A DNA stretch of 19,501 bases, from NCBI GenBank assembly GCA_964421875.1, contig CAYQZD010000068.1, forward strand, positions 1-19,501, written 5' to 3'. Numbering within the stretch: position 1 is the stretch's first letter; every line of letters starts with the position of its first letter. Positions 6,914-13,656 of this stretch are shown here, piece after piece. The notes beneath the pieces were generated by a model that worked only from the letters and a program-made list of their open reading frames with translations, did no database searches and was not told where the DNA came from. A program made the translations under genes and the position numbers. The DNA comes from CAYQZD01 sp964421875 (lineage in GTDB: Bacteria > Electryoneota > Tariuqbacteria > Tariuqbacterales > Tariuqbacteraceae).

Positions 6914-7759
6914 ATGGACAGCGCTTCGCCGGAATATCCGCTGAAACTCATCGTTTACACCGACCTCAACGATACCCTGCTGGACCGGAATTACAGTTTC
7001 GATTCGGCTTCTGAGGCTTTGGAACTGCTGAAGAAGTACGATATCCCGCTGATACTGTGCACCTCGAAAACGCGCGGACAGACTGAAATCTACCGCCGCC
7101 AACTCGGTATTGTTCACCCTTTGATAGTGGAAAACGGCGGGGCGGTCTATTTCCCCCGGGATTCTTTTCCCACCGGAAGGCTGCCTTCGGGCAGTGTGCA
7201 CCGGAACGGGGAATGGATTTTTAAACTGTCAACTCCCGCGGCGGATACGCTTAAGGTTCTGAAGGATACAGCGGCTGCTATCGGGGCGGAAATCGAGACG
7301 GTCTTCGAGATGGAGACCTCCCGAATCCGGGAAATCACCGGAATGACCCCGGAGGAATGCGAACTGGCGAAACAGCGGGAATATTCGGTCTATTTCCTCT
7401 GCCATAGCGGCAAAGATGCGCTTTTCACCGAACTCCGGCGCAAACGGCTGAAACCGACCTGGGGCTCATATTTCTGCCATGTCAGCGCCTACACCGACAA
7501 GGGGATTGCGGCGCACAAGTTAACCGCCCTCTACCGCGAGTTGGGCTATTCCGACTTTTACACCGCCGCCTTCGGCGACAATATGAACGACTTGACCCTG
7601 TTCCAAACCGTCGATAGAGCTTTCCTGGTGGAGCGGCCCGAAGGAGGCTATGCGCCCGGAATTGAAGTCCCGGGATTGGAGAAAATTCCGGGAGTAGGAC
7701 CCGCCGGCTGGAACCGTAAGGTGATAGAACTGGTCGTGGCAATAGACTGGGGAATATGA
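6914..7759 (+). CDS. HAD-family phosphatase, mannosyl-3-phosphoglycerate phosphatase type
   Basis: The 281-residue protein matches the MPGP/YedP branch of HAD hydrolases, which in characterised members dephosphorylate mannosyl-3-phosphoglycerate to the compatible solute mannosylglycerate. Motif I lies at 17-21, the TSKTR segment (motif II) at 50-54, PLIVENGGAVYF at 69-80, Lys196 is a candidate motif III lysine, and motif IV is GDNMND at 221-226. Motif I reads D-L-N-D-T instead of the usual D-x-D-G-T, so the acid/base aspartate two residues after the nucleophile is Asn19. This could alter or lower phosphatase activity. No mannosyl-3-phosphoglycerate synthase gene is nearby. The ATG at 6914 directly follows the heptad tract and lacks a Shine-Dalgarno. 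The subfamily is likely; the substrate is not proven. Confidence 0.75.
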   Translation: MDSASPEYPLKLIVYTDLNDTLLDRNYSFDSASEALELLKKYDIPLILCTSKTRGQTEIYRRQLGIVHPLIVENGGAVYFPRDSFPTGRLPSGSVHRNGEWIFKLSTPAADTLKVLKDTAAAIGAEIETVFEMETSRIREITGMTPEECELAKQREYSVYFLCHSGKDALFTELRRKRLKPTWGSYFCHVSAYTDKGIAAHKLTALYRELGYSDFYTAAFGDNMNDLTLFQTVDRAFLVERPEGGYAPGIEVPGLEKIPGVGPAGWNRKVIELVVAIDWGI

Positions 7760-7781
7760 ACATTACCAGGGTGAGGATGTA

Positions 7782-8714
7782 GTGAGAAATCTTTTGTCTC
7801 TTCTTCCGCTGAATATTATCGCTTGCATTTTATTGTTCTTTCAATTCTCCGCTGTATCGGCGCAGGAATACCGCGAAGCTTCCGGAACTAAGCTGGTGCT
7901 GCTGGGGACCGGCACTCCCAACGCCGATCCCGAACGTTCCGGACCTGCGGTGGCGGTGGTGGTGGGCGATACGCCTTACCTGGTGGACTTTGGGCCCGGA
8001 GTGGTTAGACGCGCGGCTGCCGCGGCGCGGAAGGGAGTAACCGCGCTCAAGGTCAGCAACATCACCCGGGTATTCTGCACCCATCTCCATTCCGACCATA
8101 CTGCGGGTTATTCCGACTTAATACTAACGCCCTGGGTCTTGGGCCGGAACCAGCCCCTGGAGGTTTACGGACCGCCGGGGATTCGGGAAATGACCGAACA
8201 TATACTGGCGGCTTACCAACGTGATATATATATGCGCTTATACGGGCTGGAACTGGGGAATCCGGAGGGGATTATCGTCAACACTTATGAGATTACTCCG
8301 GGAGTGGTTTACACCGATTCCAATGTCACCGTGGAAGCCTTCCCGGTGGAGCACGGCTCCTGGGATTACGAATTCGGTTTCAAGTTTATCACCCCGCATA
8401 AGACTATCGTAATATCGGGTGACACCAAACCCTGTTCAACCCTGGTGGAGGCGGCGAAGGGATGCGATATCCTGCTGCACGAGGTTTACTGCCAGGCGAC
8501 CTTCGAAAAACGTTCCCCGCAGTGGAGGAAGTACCATTCCGGCTTTCACACATCGGCAGTGGAATTGGCGGAAATCGCGGAAAAGGTTCAGCCCGGATTG
8601 CTGATTCTGTATCACCAGTTATTTTGGGGAGCGACCGAGGAACAAATTTTAAAGGAAATACGAAAAGGTTACGGGGGGAAGGTGGTTTCGGGAAACGATT
8701 TGGAAGTTTACTGA
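7782..8714 (+). CDS. Exported metallo-beta-lactamase-fold hydrolase (RNase Z-like)
   Basis: This 310-residue protein has an N-terminal signal peptide (hydrophobic 8-22, probable cleavage after AVSA near residue 27), so it should act outside the cytoplasm. The MBL fold starts at LVLLGTGTPNADPERSG (38-54), a tRNase Z/arylsulfatase-like opening. Metal ligands visible are H101, H103, D105 and H106 (THLHSDH), H191, D214 (SGDTK) and H278 (LYHQ). H252 and H256 lie in the YHSGFHTS segment. Export argues against a tRNA-processing role, and similar secreted proteins are annotated only as MBL-fold hydrolases. GTG at 7782 is the start: GAGG (7773-7776) is 5 bases upstream and the signal peptide begins there. 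It is probably co-transcribed with the HAD gene 22 bp upstream. Confidence 0.85.
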   Translation: MRNLLSLLPLNIIACILLFFQFSAVSAQEYREASGTKLVLLGTGTPNADPERSGPAVAVVVGDTPYLVDFGPGVVRRAAAAARKGVTALKVSNITRVFCTHLHSDHTAGYSDLILTPWVLGRNQPLEVYGPPGIREMTEHILAAYQRDIYMRLYGLELGNPEGIIVNTYEITPGVVYTDSNVTVEAFPVEHGSWDYEFGFKFITPHKTIVISGDTKPCSTLVEAAKGCDILLHEVYCQATFEKRSPQWRKYHSGFHTSAVELAEIAEKVQPGLLILYHQLFWGATEEQILKEIRKGYGGKVVSGNDLEVY

Positions 8715-8734
8715 CTCCGACGCTGGAAATGTAG

Positions 8735-8797
8735 GGATTTGATGAATCAAATCCTATGTAATATAGTAACTTAAAACGGGCTTGATGAATCAAGCCC
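8735..8797. repeat. Pair of TTGATGAATCAA palindromes
   Basis: GGATTTGAT/ATCAAATCC (8735-8743 and 8746-8754) and GGGCTTGAT/ATCAAGCCC (8778-8786 and 8789-8797) are two near-identical palindromes, each with a 2-base GA centre, spaced 43 bp apart. Different outer stems around the same TTGATGAATCAA core show covariation in the arms. They look like a small intergenic repeat family rather than a terminator, because no T-run follows either one. Confidence 0.7.
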
Positions 8798-8830
8798 CTA
8801 ATTCATCGTGTTTTTTGTGTTTTTACTGTT

Positions 8831-8884
8831 CTGGCAGGTCTTGCCAGCCTCAGTCAGGTCTCCGCTACGCTAAAGACCTGACTG
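8831..8884. repeat. Two adjacent hairpins upstream of rex
   Basis: CTGGCA (8831-8836) pairs with TGCCAG (8842-8847). Four bases further on, CAGTCAGGTCT (8851-8861) pairs perfectly over 11 bp with AGACCTGACTG (8874-8884). With the palindromes at 8735-8797 they account for much of the 303-bp spacer between the MBL hydrolase and rex. The rest of the spacer (8885-9017) is AT-rich, and neither a Rex-type operator nor a clear promoter was identified in it. Confidence 0.6.
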
Positions 8885-9017
8885 AACACAGGAATGATTT
8901 CTCATTATACCCATGCAGTTTAGCGAAGAGTCATATTTTTAAACGCTATCAAATAGAACAGAATACATTCCATTTTAATATCGAGAATCAACCAAGCACT
9001 ATATTCCGAGCGCCGTT

Positions 9018-9656
9018 ATGCCAAAAATATCCTACGCTACCGTGAGGAGGTTGTCACGCTACTACCGCTCACTGAAATTCGCGGAGAAACAGCACATCAC
9101 CACTATGTCCTCTGATGAGCTGGCGCAGCAGAATCATTTGACCGCGGCGCAGGTTCGTAAAGACCTCTCCTTTTTCGGAGCTTTCGGACGCCGGGGCCTG
9201 GGTTACAACGTGGCTGATTTGAAAAGGAACATCGGCAAAATTTTAGGACTGGACCACACCTGGAACGTGGCAATCGCCGGAGTGGGAAATATCGGACGAG
9301 CGCTGATAAACTTCGACCAGTTCAAGAAGCAAGGCTTTCTTATCAAGCTCCTGGTGGACAACGACCCCAGAAAAATCGGACAGCGGATAGGTGATTTGAC
9401 CATCAAGGATATGAAGCATATAAAGGAAGAGATGAAGACCAACGATATAGACATAGGAATCATCTGCGTCCCGGCCAATGCCGCGCAAAAGGTGGTGGAT
9501 TTGATGGTAGATGAAGGCCGGGGTATAAATGCAATCTTAAATTTCGCGCCGGTCACGCTGTCCGTTCCCTCTGGTGTTACGGTAAGATATGAGAACATGG
9601 CGATAGAGATCGAGGCGCTGTCATTCGCTCTCACCAATCCCAACACCGCGCGCTGA
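9018..9656 (+). CDS. rex: Redox-sensing transcriptional repressor Rex
   Basis: Rex senses the NADH/NAD+ ratio and represses fermentative, respiratory and related redox genes. The 212 residues are typical. The winged-helix DNA-binding domain (1-75) includes ELAQQNHLTAAQVRKDLS (34-51) and the family hallmark FGAFGRRGLGY (53-63). The Rossmann domain follows with GVGNIG (88-93) for dinucleotide binding and VDNDP (113-117). The C-terminal helix ends at NPNTAR. The ATG at 9018 has only a weak ribosome site, but the protein starts as other Rex proteins do. It appears monocistronic, with repeat-rich spacers on both sides. The etf genes in this window would be natural candidates for Rex control, but no convincing TTGTGAA-N-TTCACAA type operator was found in the window. 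Confidence 0.95.
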   Translation: MPKISYATVRRLSRYYRSLKFAEKQHITTMSSDELAQQNHLTAAQVRKDLSFFGAFGRRGLGYNVADLKRNIGKILGLDHTWNVAIAGVGNIGRALINFDQFKKQGFLIKLLVDNDPRKIGQRIGDLTIKDMKHIKEEMKTNDIDIGIICVPANAAQKVVDLMVDEGRGINAILNFAPVTLSVPSGVTVRYENMAIEIEALSFALTNPNTAR

Positions 9657-9714
9657 ACTTTCCCGGAAAAACAAAGATCTTAATATTTTGCCTTCGGGAA
9701 TATAATTAATTGTA

Positions 9715-9736
9715 AGACTTTAGCTTTCTAAAGTCT
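9715..9736. repeat. AGACTTTAG hairpin downstream of rex
   Basis: AGACTTTAG (9715-9723) and CTAAAGTCT (9728-9736) form a perfect 9-bp stem with a CTTT tetraloop, 58 bp after the rex stop. It has no T-tail, so it may be a short repeat element or a weak rex 3' structure. Confidence 0.55.
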
Positions 9737-9746
9737 CAGATACGAA

Positions 9747-9814
9747 GTCATTCCGGGGTAGCCGGAATCCTTCCGGAGAAGAAAGATTCTGGCTTGCTTC
9801 GCAGCCAGAATGAC
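9747..9814. repeat. Palindromic element, GTCATTCYGG family (copy 1)
   Basis: The element runs from GTCATTCCGG to CCAGAATGAC, so the ends are inverted repeats with one mismatch. Inside are two smaller palindromes, ATTCCGG/CCGGAAT and ATTCTGGC/GCCAGAAT, each ending in AATC-CTT-like sequence. The architecture is shared with the copies at 11259-11342 and 17284-17352, and in part at 10995-11050. Confidence 0.8.
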
Positions 9815-9898
9815 GGTTACGTTTCAAATCGTTAAAGTGTTACATATTTGTGGTGTCGGGTCTCCGCAGTCTGTCCGACAATAGGATAAACGACCATT

Positions 9899-9979
9899 GT
9901 CATTGCGAGCGAAGCGAAGCAAATAGATTAATATGCCATTGAAGATTGCTTCGTCTGCCTGCGGCATCCTCGCAATGAC
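9899..9979. repeat. Palindromic element with GTCATTGCGAG ends
   Basis: The ends GTCATTGCGAG (9899-9909) and CTCGCAATGAC (9969-9979) are perfect 11-bp inverted repeats. Inside, GCGAAGCAA and GATTGCTTCG give further pairing. The outermost GTCATT/AATGAC is shared with the GTCATTCYGG family, so the two are probably related classes of non-autonomous repeats. Confidence 0.75.
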
Positions 9980-10059
9980 ATTCTTGGATTAGGTGAGGAG
10001 AGTCGACAGCGCCATAATGCGCATGAGATTTAACTTCGCTTATTGCCGCTTTCCGTAAG

Positions 10060-10941
10060 ATGTCCCGCGAAAATCCTATATTTAAATTATTCGAGGGTAA
10101 ATCCCCGATAATGCTGGACGGCGCGTTGGGGACGGAGCTTATCCGGGGAGGGATGAAACCCGGCAGTTCCACTATCGCCCAGAACCGGGACCTTCCGGAA
10201 TTGGTGCTGACGGCGCACCGGAGCTATGTGGAAGCCGGCGCTGACGCGGTCACCTCCAACACCTTCGCCGGTAACATAGTGGCGATGGAGAAAGCAGGCT
10301 TGAAAGATGTTGAGAAGGCGTGCAACCACCGGGGGATGGAACTGGTAAACTTCGCCAGCATGGGTAAGGCTAAAGCCGCGGCGGGAATGGGTCCCACAGG
10401 GGAATTTTACCGGGAATTCGACGCCCCTGCGCTGGAGGAGGTCTTTACACGCCAGGCTGAATTGCTAAAACGAGCCGCGCCGGATTTCTTCCTCATCGAA
10501 ACTATGTTCGACCTGAGGGAAGCCCTCGCGGCGCTGAAAGGAACTAAGCTCGCCGCCGGAGACACTCCTGTCGCGCTGACTATGACCTTCAACCGCACCC
10601 CCCGGGGATTCTTCTCTATGATGGGGGATAGAGCCGTCCAAGCTTTAGCCTCGCTCCAAGAAGCGGGAGCGGACGCGGTGGGAGCCAACTGCTCTCTGGC
10701 GCCGGAGGAGATGCTGCGTTTGACGGAGGAAGTGAGGGGCGCGGTCGAAGGTCCGCTGATTATGCAGCCCAACGCCGGACAGCCCGTGATTTCCGGGAGT
10801 GAAATTGTCTATGATATGAGCGCCCGGGATTTCGCCAAGGGATTGCTAAAGCTGACAGAAGCGGGAGCGGACATCGTCGGAGGATGCTGCGGCTCCACAC
10901 CGGAGATGATGAAGTTAGCGGCGGAGATGGTGAAACGGTGA
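10060..10941 (+). CDS. Homocysteine S-methyltransferase-domain protein (MetH N-domain type)
   Basis: This is a 293-residue stand-alone barrel of the Pfam homocysteine S-methyltransferase family, equivalent to the first domain of cobalamin-dependent methionine synthase. Motifs are MLDGALGTEL (18-27), TSNTF (65-69), the IET segment (146-148), GANCS with Cys211, PNAG (237-240) and GGCCGSTP with Cys276 and Cys277. These three cysteines are the usual zinc ligands that activate the homocysteine thiol. No cobalamin-binding, folate-binding or reactivation domain is fused or adjacent, so it must use another methyl donor or partner. It may be one piece of a split MetH or a betaine-, S-methylmethionine- or corrinoid-type methyltransferase. 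ATG 10060 has only a weak ribosome site. It is probably monocistronic. Confidence 0.85.
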   Translation: MSRENPIFKLFEGKSPIMLDGALGTELIRGGMKPGSSTIAQNRDLPELVLTAHRSYVEAGADAVTSNTFAGNIVAMEKAGLKDVEKACNHRGMELVNFASMGKAKAAAGMGPTGEFYREFDAPALEEVFTRQAELLKRAAPDFFLIETMFDLREALAALKGTKLAAGDTPVALTMTFNRTPRGFFSMMGDRAVQALASLQEAGADAVGANCSLAPEEMLRLTEEVRGAVEGPLIMQPNAGQPVISGSEIVYDMSARDFAKGLLKLTEAGADIVGGCCGSTPEMMKLAAEMVKR

Positions 10942-10951
10942 AATGGTTAAC

Positions 10952-11050
10952 AGTTTAATGCTATAGCTAAATGGAATCATAGGCAAGATAGTTGTTCCGG
11001 CGCAGCCGGAATCTTTCTGGAAAAGAAGGATCAGCCTTATGGCTGCGGAC
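10952..11050. repeat. Degenerate palindromic element, GTCATTCYGG family (copy 2)
   Basis: TTCCGGC (10995-11001) and GCCGGAA (11005-11011) form the first internal palindrome, followed by aatctttctgg and a decayed right half ending near GGCTGCGGAC. The left flank TTAATGCTATAGCTAAAT resembles TTAAGTTCTATAGTTAAAT at 11228, so this appears to be a worn copy of the larger composite element described there. Confidence 0.55.
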
Positions 11051-11170
11051 ACTTAATTTTATATCGGCAAAGTGTTTCTAAACTGATGAACAGTGTAATT
11101 GTTAAATCGCATTTTTTACTTGGTGTGAGTGTGAAATAACCAAAAATATTGTTATATTATAAACATAAAG

Positions 11171-11205
11171 CTCCGCCGGATTGATTATCCTGCGGCGGCT
11201 CCTTT
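11171..11205 (+). terminator. Possible terminator hairpin
   Basis: CCGCCG (11173-11178) can pair with CGGCGG (11193-11198), helped by GGAT/ATCC inside, and is followed by CTCCTTTC. The tail is poor, and an A-rich stretch on the other side would make it equally plausible on the minus strand. Weak call. Confidence 0.3.
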
Positions 11206-11227
11206 CTGATTTGCTTTCTAGTTAATA

Positions 11228-11370
11228 TTAAGTTCTATAGTTAAATACTATTTACTTGGTCATTCTGGCGAAGCCAGAATCCTTCTTCAATAGCGGTAAA
11301 AACAAAGAAGGATTCTGTCTGCGCTACACTTGACAGAATGACGACCTTGATTATAACTCATAGAACTTAA
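11228..11370. mobile_element. MITE-like composite inverted-repeat element
   Basis: The outer arms TTAAGTTCTATAGTTA (11228-11243) and TAACTCATAGAACTTAA (11354-11370) are inverted copies differing by a single base insertion. Inside lies a second inverted pair, GTCATTCTG (11259-11267) and CAGAATGAC (11334-11342), which is the palindromic family also present at 9747, 10995 and 17284. TA dinucleotides flank both ends (11226-11227 and 11371-11372), as expected for TA-targeting transposons of the IS630/mariner type. It encodes no protein, so any transposition would rely on an enzyme elsewhere. The MITE call is inference; the nested inverted repeats are directly visible. Confidence 0.6.
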
Positions 11371-11427
11371 TAGCTACTGTTTATATTGGATTTTAATAAT
11401 ATACACTTCGAACAATCGGAAGATTTT

Positions 11428-13422
11428 ATGAAAAGATTTTTCTACGTTTCTTTACTGACATTTGTTTTGCCCGCACTGGTTTTGGCGCAGCTTTCCGGCG
11501 CGCTGTCAGGGACTTTGGGTCCGGGGACCTTCACCGTAGTGGGGGATATCTCCGTTTCGGGCGGGGAGGCGCTGGTTATCCAGCCCGGCACCACGCTGGA
11601 ATTCAACACCGGATTAAATTTCACCATCGACGGCTATATCGATGCGCGGGGGACTGCGGCTGACAGTGTCCGCTTCGTACCCGCCGCAGGTTCCTACGGC
11701 TGGGGAGGGCTGGATTTCAACGACTCGGCGGTCGATTCCTCCCGACTGGAATTCTGCCTGATAACCGGGAGTAATTCCAGCGGGATTTTCTTTGACGGAG
11801 TCAGTCCTGCGGTAACAAACTGCGCCATCAGCGGCAACCAGTCCGGTTCCAACGGCGGCGGGATAAACTGCTACAACGGAGCGCAACCCGAACTCCGGGG
11901 GTGCGTGATTGAGGAGAATTCCGCCTCGATTATCGGGGGCGGATTGCGCGCCACCGCGCATATGATTTTCCAGGACTGCATCTTCCGGGGCAACTCCGCC
12001 TTCAAAGGTGGCGGAGCATACTGCGAGGATGCGGAATTCTTCCGCTGTTTGGTGCAGGGGAACAGTTCCGGCACCGACGGCGGAGGGGTCTATTTCGCCG
12101 ACGCAGCTAACATTGATTCCTGCTTTTTCCTCCGCAACACCGCCGGGGACGAGGGGGCGGGCTTTTACCTCTCTTCCGGGGCGCAGGTAAGAAACACTGC
12201 GGTGGACAGCAACACCGCTGTCGGCGGCGGCGGGGGAGTTTTCTGCCTGACCGCGACCGCGTCCATCGCCGGATGCTCCTTCAGCGGCAACACTTCCGCT
12301 TCCGGGAACGGCGGGGGGATTTACGCTGAATCCGACGCCGATATCTTGGGCTGCCAGCTTGAGGGGAACACCGCCCTTTACGGCGGGGGGATTTACACCG
12401 GCGGTTCGCCGGAGGTCGATTCCTGCGGTTTTTCGGGGAACACCGCATTATTCAAGGGTGGTGGTTTCTATTCGCCGGACGGTTCACCGGAGGTCACAGA
12501 ATGCTGGTTTATCGGCAACTCAGCCGAAGAAGGGGGCGGGGTGTGGACCGAACACGGCGCCTATCAGTTCTGCTGGTTTGAACAAAATTCCGCCAGCCGC
12601 GCCGGGGGCGGGATGTATTTCACTTCCACCCTGAATGTACTCAACTGTCTTTTCATCGAGAACAGCGCCGCCTACGGCGGGGGAGTGGCGATTTCCGCTT
12701 ACCAGCAGAATGTCAATAACTGCACCTTTTACCGGAATCACGCCGATACCTCCGGCGGGGGATTATACCGCGACGGCGGATTTTACCGCCCCAACGCCAA
12801 CAACAGTATTATTTGGGATAACACTCCTGACGATGTCGGGGGGGACATCCGGGTGCGTTACTGCGCGGTGAGCGATACTTCGGTCGCGGGCATCGGGAAC
12901 ATCTATGACGACCCGCTGTTCGTGGACGCTGCAAGCGGTGATTTCCACCTGCAATCGACAGTGGGGAGCTGGCACTACGGGCAGTGGCTGCCCGACCCGG
13001 CTCACAGCCCCGGCATCGACGCCGGCAATCCCATTTCCCAGTACGGCAATGAACCGCTCCCCAACGGGGACTGTATCAATATAGGGTCTTACGGCAACAC
13101 CGAGCAGGCTTCGTTGTCTCTGCCCAGCGGAGTGGACGATTTGGTGAAGGGCGCGAATCCGGATTTCAGGCTGTATCCGGCGCATCCCAACCCCTTCAAC
13201 GCCTCCACAGCTCTCAGCTACCAACTGCAAGCTGCAAGCAACGTAAAGCTGGCAATCTACGACATCGCCGGGCGGGAAGCGGCGGTTCTGGTGGACGGTT
13301 TCAAGCCCGCCGGGCGTCATTCGATGCTTTTTAACGCTGCGAATCTACCGAGCGGGGTGTACTTCGCGCGGCTTACGGCGGGGGATTGTGAAGGGGTGGA
13401 GAAGCTGCTGCTGGTGAAGTGA
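11428..13422 (+). CDS. Secreted right-handed beta-helix protein with T9SS-type sorting domain
   Basis: This is a 664-residue surface or secreted protein of unknown ligand. The start is ATG 11428: GGAAG (11418-11422) is 5 bases upstream and a signal peptide follows at once (MKRFFYVSLL..., cleavage after ALVLA near 20). An upstream in-frame ATG at 11386 would bury the signal. Residues about 100-470 contain a dozen or so imperfect turns of about 20-25 residues with the pattern C-x-F-xx-N-[ST]-A-xx-GGG, as in polymorphic outer-membrane and parallel beta-helix proteins. The C-terminus (582-664) is a Por-type sorting domain: LYPAHPNPFN, LAIYDIAGRE, LPSGVYFARL and LLLVK. Such domains route proteins through the type IX secretion system or a related system. 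A terminator follows. No catalytic residues were recognised, so adhesion or matrix roles are only guesses. Confidence 0.88.
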   Translation: MKRFFYVSLLTFVLPALVLAQLSGALSGTLGPGTFTVVGDISVSGGEALVIQPGTTLEFNTGLNFTIDGYIDARGTAADSVRFVPAAGSYGWGGLDFNDSAVDSSRLEFCLITGSNSSGIFFDGVSPAVTNCAISGNQSGSNGGGINCYNGAQPELRGCVIEENSASIIGGGLRATAHMIFQDCIFRGNSAFKGGGAYCEDAEFFRCLVQGNSSGTDGGGVYFADAANIDSCFFLRNTAGDEGAGFYLSSGAQVRNTAVDSNTAVGGGGGVFCLTATASIAGCSFSGNTSASGNGGGIYAESDADILGCQLEGNTALYGGGIYTGGSPEVDSCGFSGNTALFKGGGFYSPDGSPEVTECWFIGNSAEEGGGVWTEHGAYQFCWFEQNSASRAGGGMYFTSTLNVLNCLFIENSAAYGGGVAISAYQQNVNNCTFYRNHADTSGGGLYRDGGFYRPNANNSIIWDNTPDDVGGDIRVRYCAVSDTSVAGIGNIYDDPLFVDAASGDFHLQSTVGSWHYGQWLPDPAHSPGIDAGNPISQYGNEPLPNGDCINIGSYGNTEQASLSLPSGVDDLVKGANPDFRLYPAHPNPFNASTALSYQLQAASNVKLAIYDIAGREAAVLVDGFKPAGRHSMLFNAANLPSGVYFARLTAGDCEGVEKLLLVK

Positions 13423-13450
13423 GTCTCAGGTCTCGAGTCTCGAGTCTCAA
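13423..13450. repeat. Heptanucleotide tract after the first beta-helix stop
   Basis: Four units, gtctcag, gtctcga, gtctcga and gtctcaa, start at the base after the TGA stop. The first two correspond to gtttcag and gtctcag after the stop of the second beta-helix gene (15307-15320), so the similarity of the two genes runs past the stop codon. Confidence 0.8.
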
Positions 13451-13462
13451 GTTTAAAGAAAG

Positions 13463-13499
13463 AGGCGGGTCTATAATAAGGCTCGCCTTTTTTGTTTTT
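13463..13499 (+). terminator. Rho-independent terminator of the first beta-helix gene
   Basis: AGGCGGGTC (13463-13471) pairs with GGCTCGCCT (13480-13488) using two G-T pairs, and T runs follow to 13499. It lies 41 bp after the stop. Confidence 0.75.
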
Positions 13500-13503
13500 C
13501 TTC

Positions 13504-13532
13504 TTGACATTGATGAAAATAATAGATATAAT
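13504..13532 (+). promoter_or_regulatory. Consensus sigma-70 promoter for the second beta-helix gene
   Basis: TTGACA (13504-13509), a 17-base spacer and TATAAT (13527-13532) match the housekeeping consensus exactly. It begins 4 bases after the upstream terminator. Transcription would start near 13539, giving a leader of about 118 bases. A perfect promoter in front of a gene with a premature stop is noteworthy. Confidence 0.8.
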
Positions 13533-13656
13533 AAAACTTGAAGGTATCCTCCGACCGACCTCGAAATGACCTTTCTGGTAAATTAGGTTTTCTGAACTAC
13601 AGCTTTCTATCGCGTTTAATTCTTCTCAATCATTCTACAAAACGAGGTGACTTAAA

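Larger units (their letters stand above)
9657..10059. other. Repeat-packed spacer between rex and the methyltransferase
   Basis: There is no gene in these 403 bases. The spacer carries three separate inverted-repeat structures, at 9715-9736, 9747-9814 and 9899-9979, each listed separately. The open frames crossing it lack domains and run through the repeats. No cobalamin or SAM riboswitch features were recognised ahead of the methyltransferase gene. Confidence 0.65.
10942..11427. other. Repeat-rich spacer between methyltransferase and first beta-helix gene
   Basis: There is no gene in these 486 bases. They contain the worn palindromic copy at 10952-11050, an imperfect GC hairpin at 11171-11205 and the composite inverted-repeat element at 11228-11370. 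The AT-rich stretch at 11100-11165 (TTGTTATATTATAAAC) could hold a promoter, but no reliable -35/-10 pair was assigned. Confidence 0.6.

Noticed and set aside
6113..7201. 362-residue minus-strand open frame across etfA, the heptad tract and the HAD gene
   Set aside because: It is antisense to two well-identified genes, and its centre is merely the 7-residue translation of the heptanucleotide repeat.
8782..9045. 87-residue open frame upstream of rex
   Set aside because: It overlaps the hairpin cluster and the rex start and has no recognisable domain or ribosome site.
9657..10059. Cobalamin or SAM riboswitch ahead of the methyltransferase gene
   Set aside because: No B12-box or SAM-type conserved core was seen; the spacer is explained by palindromic repeats.
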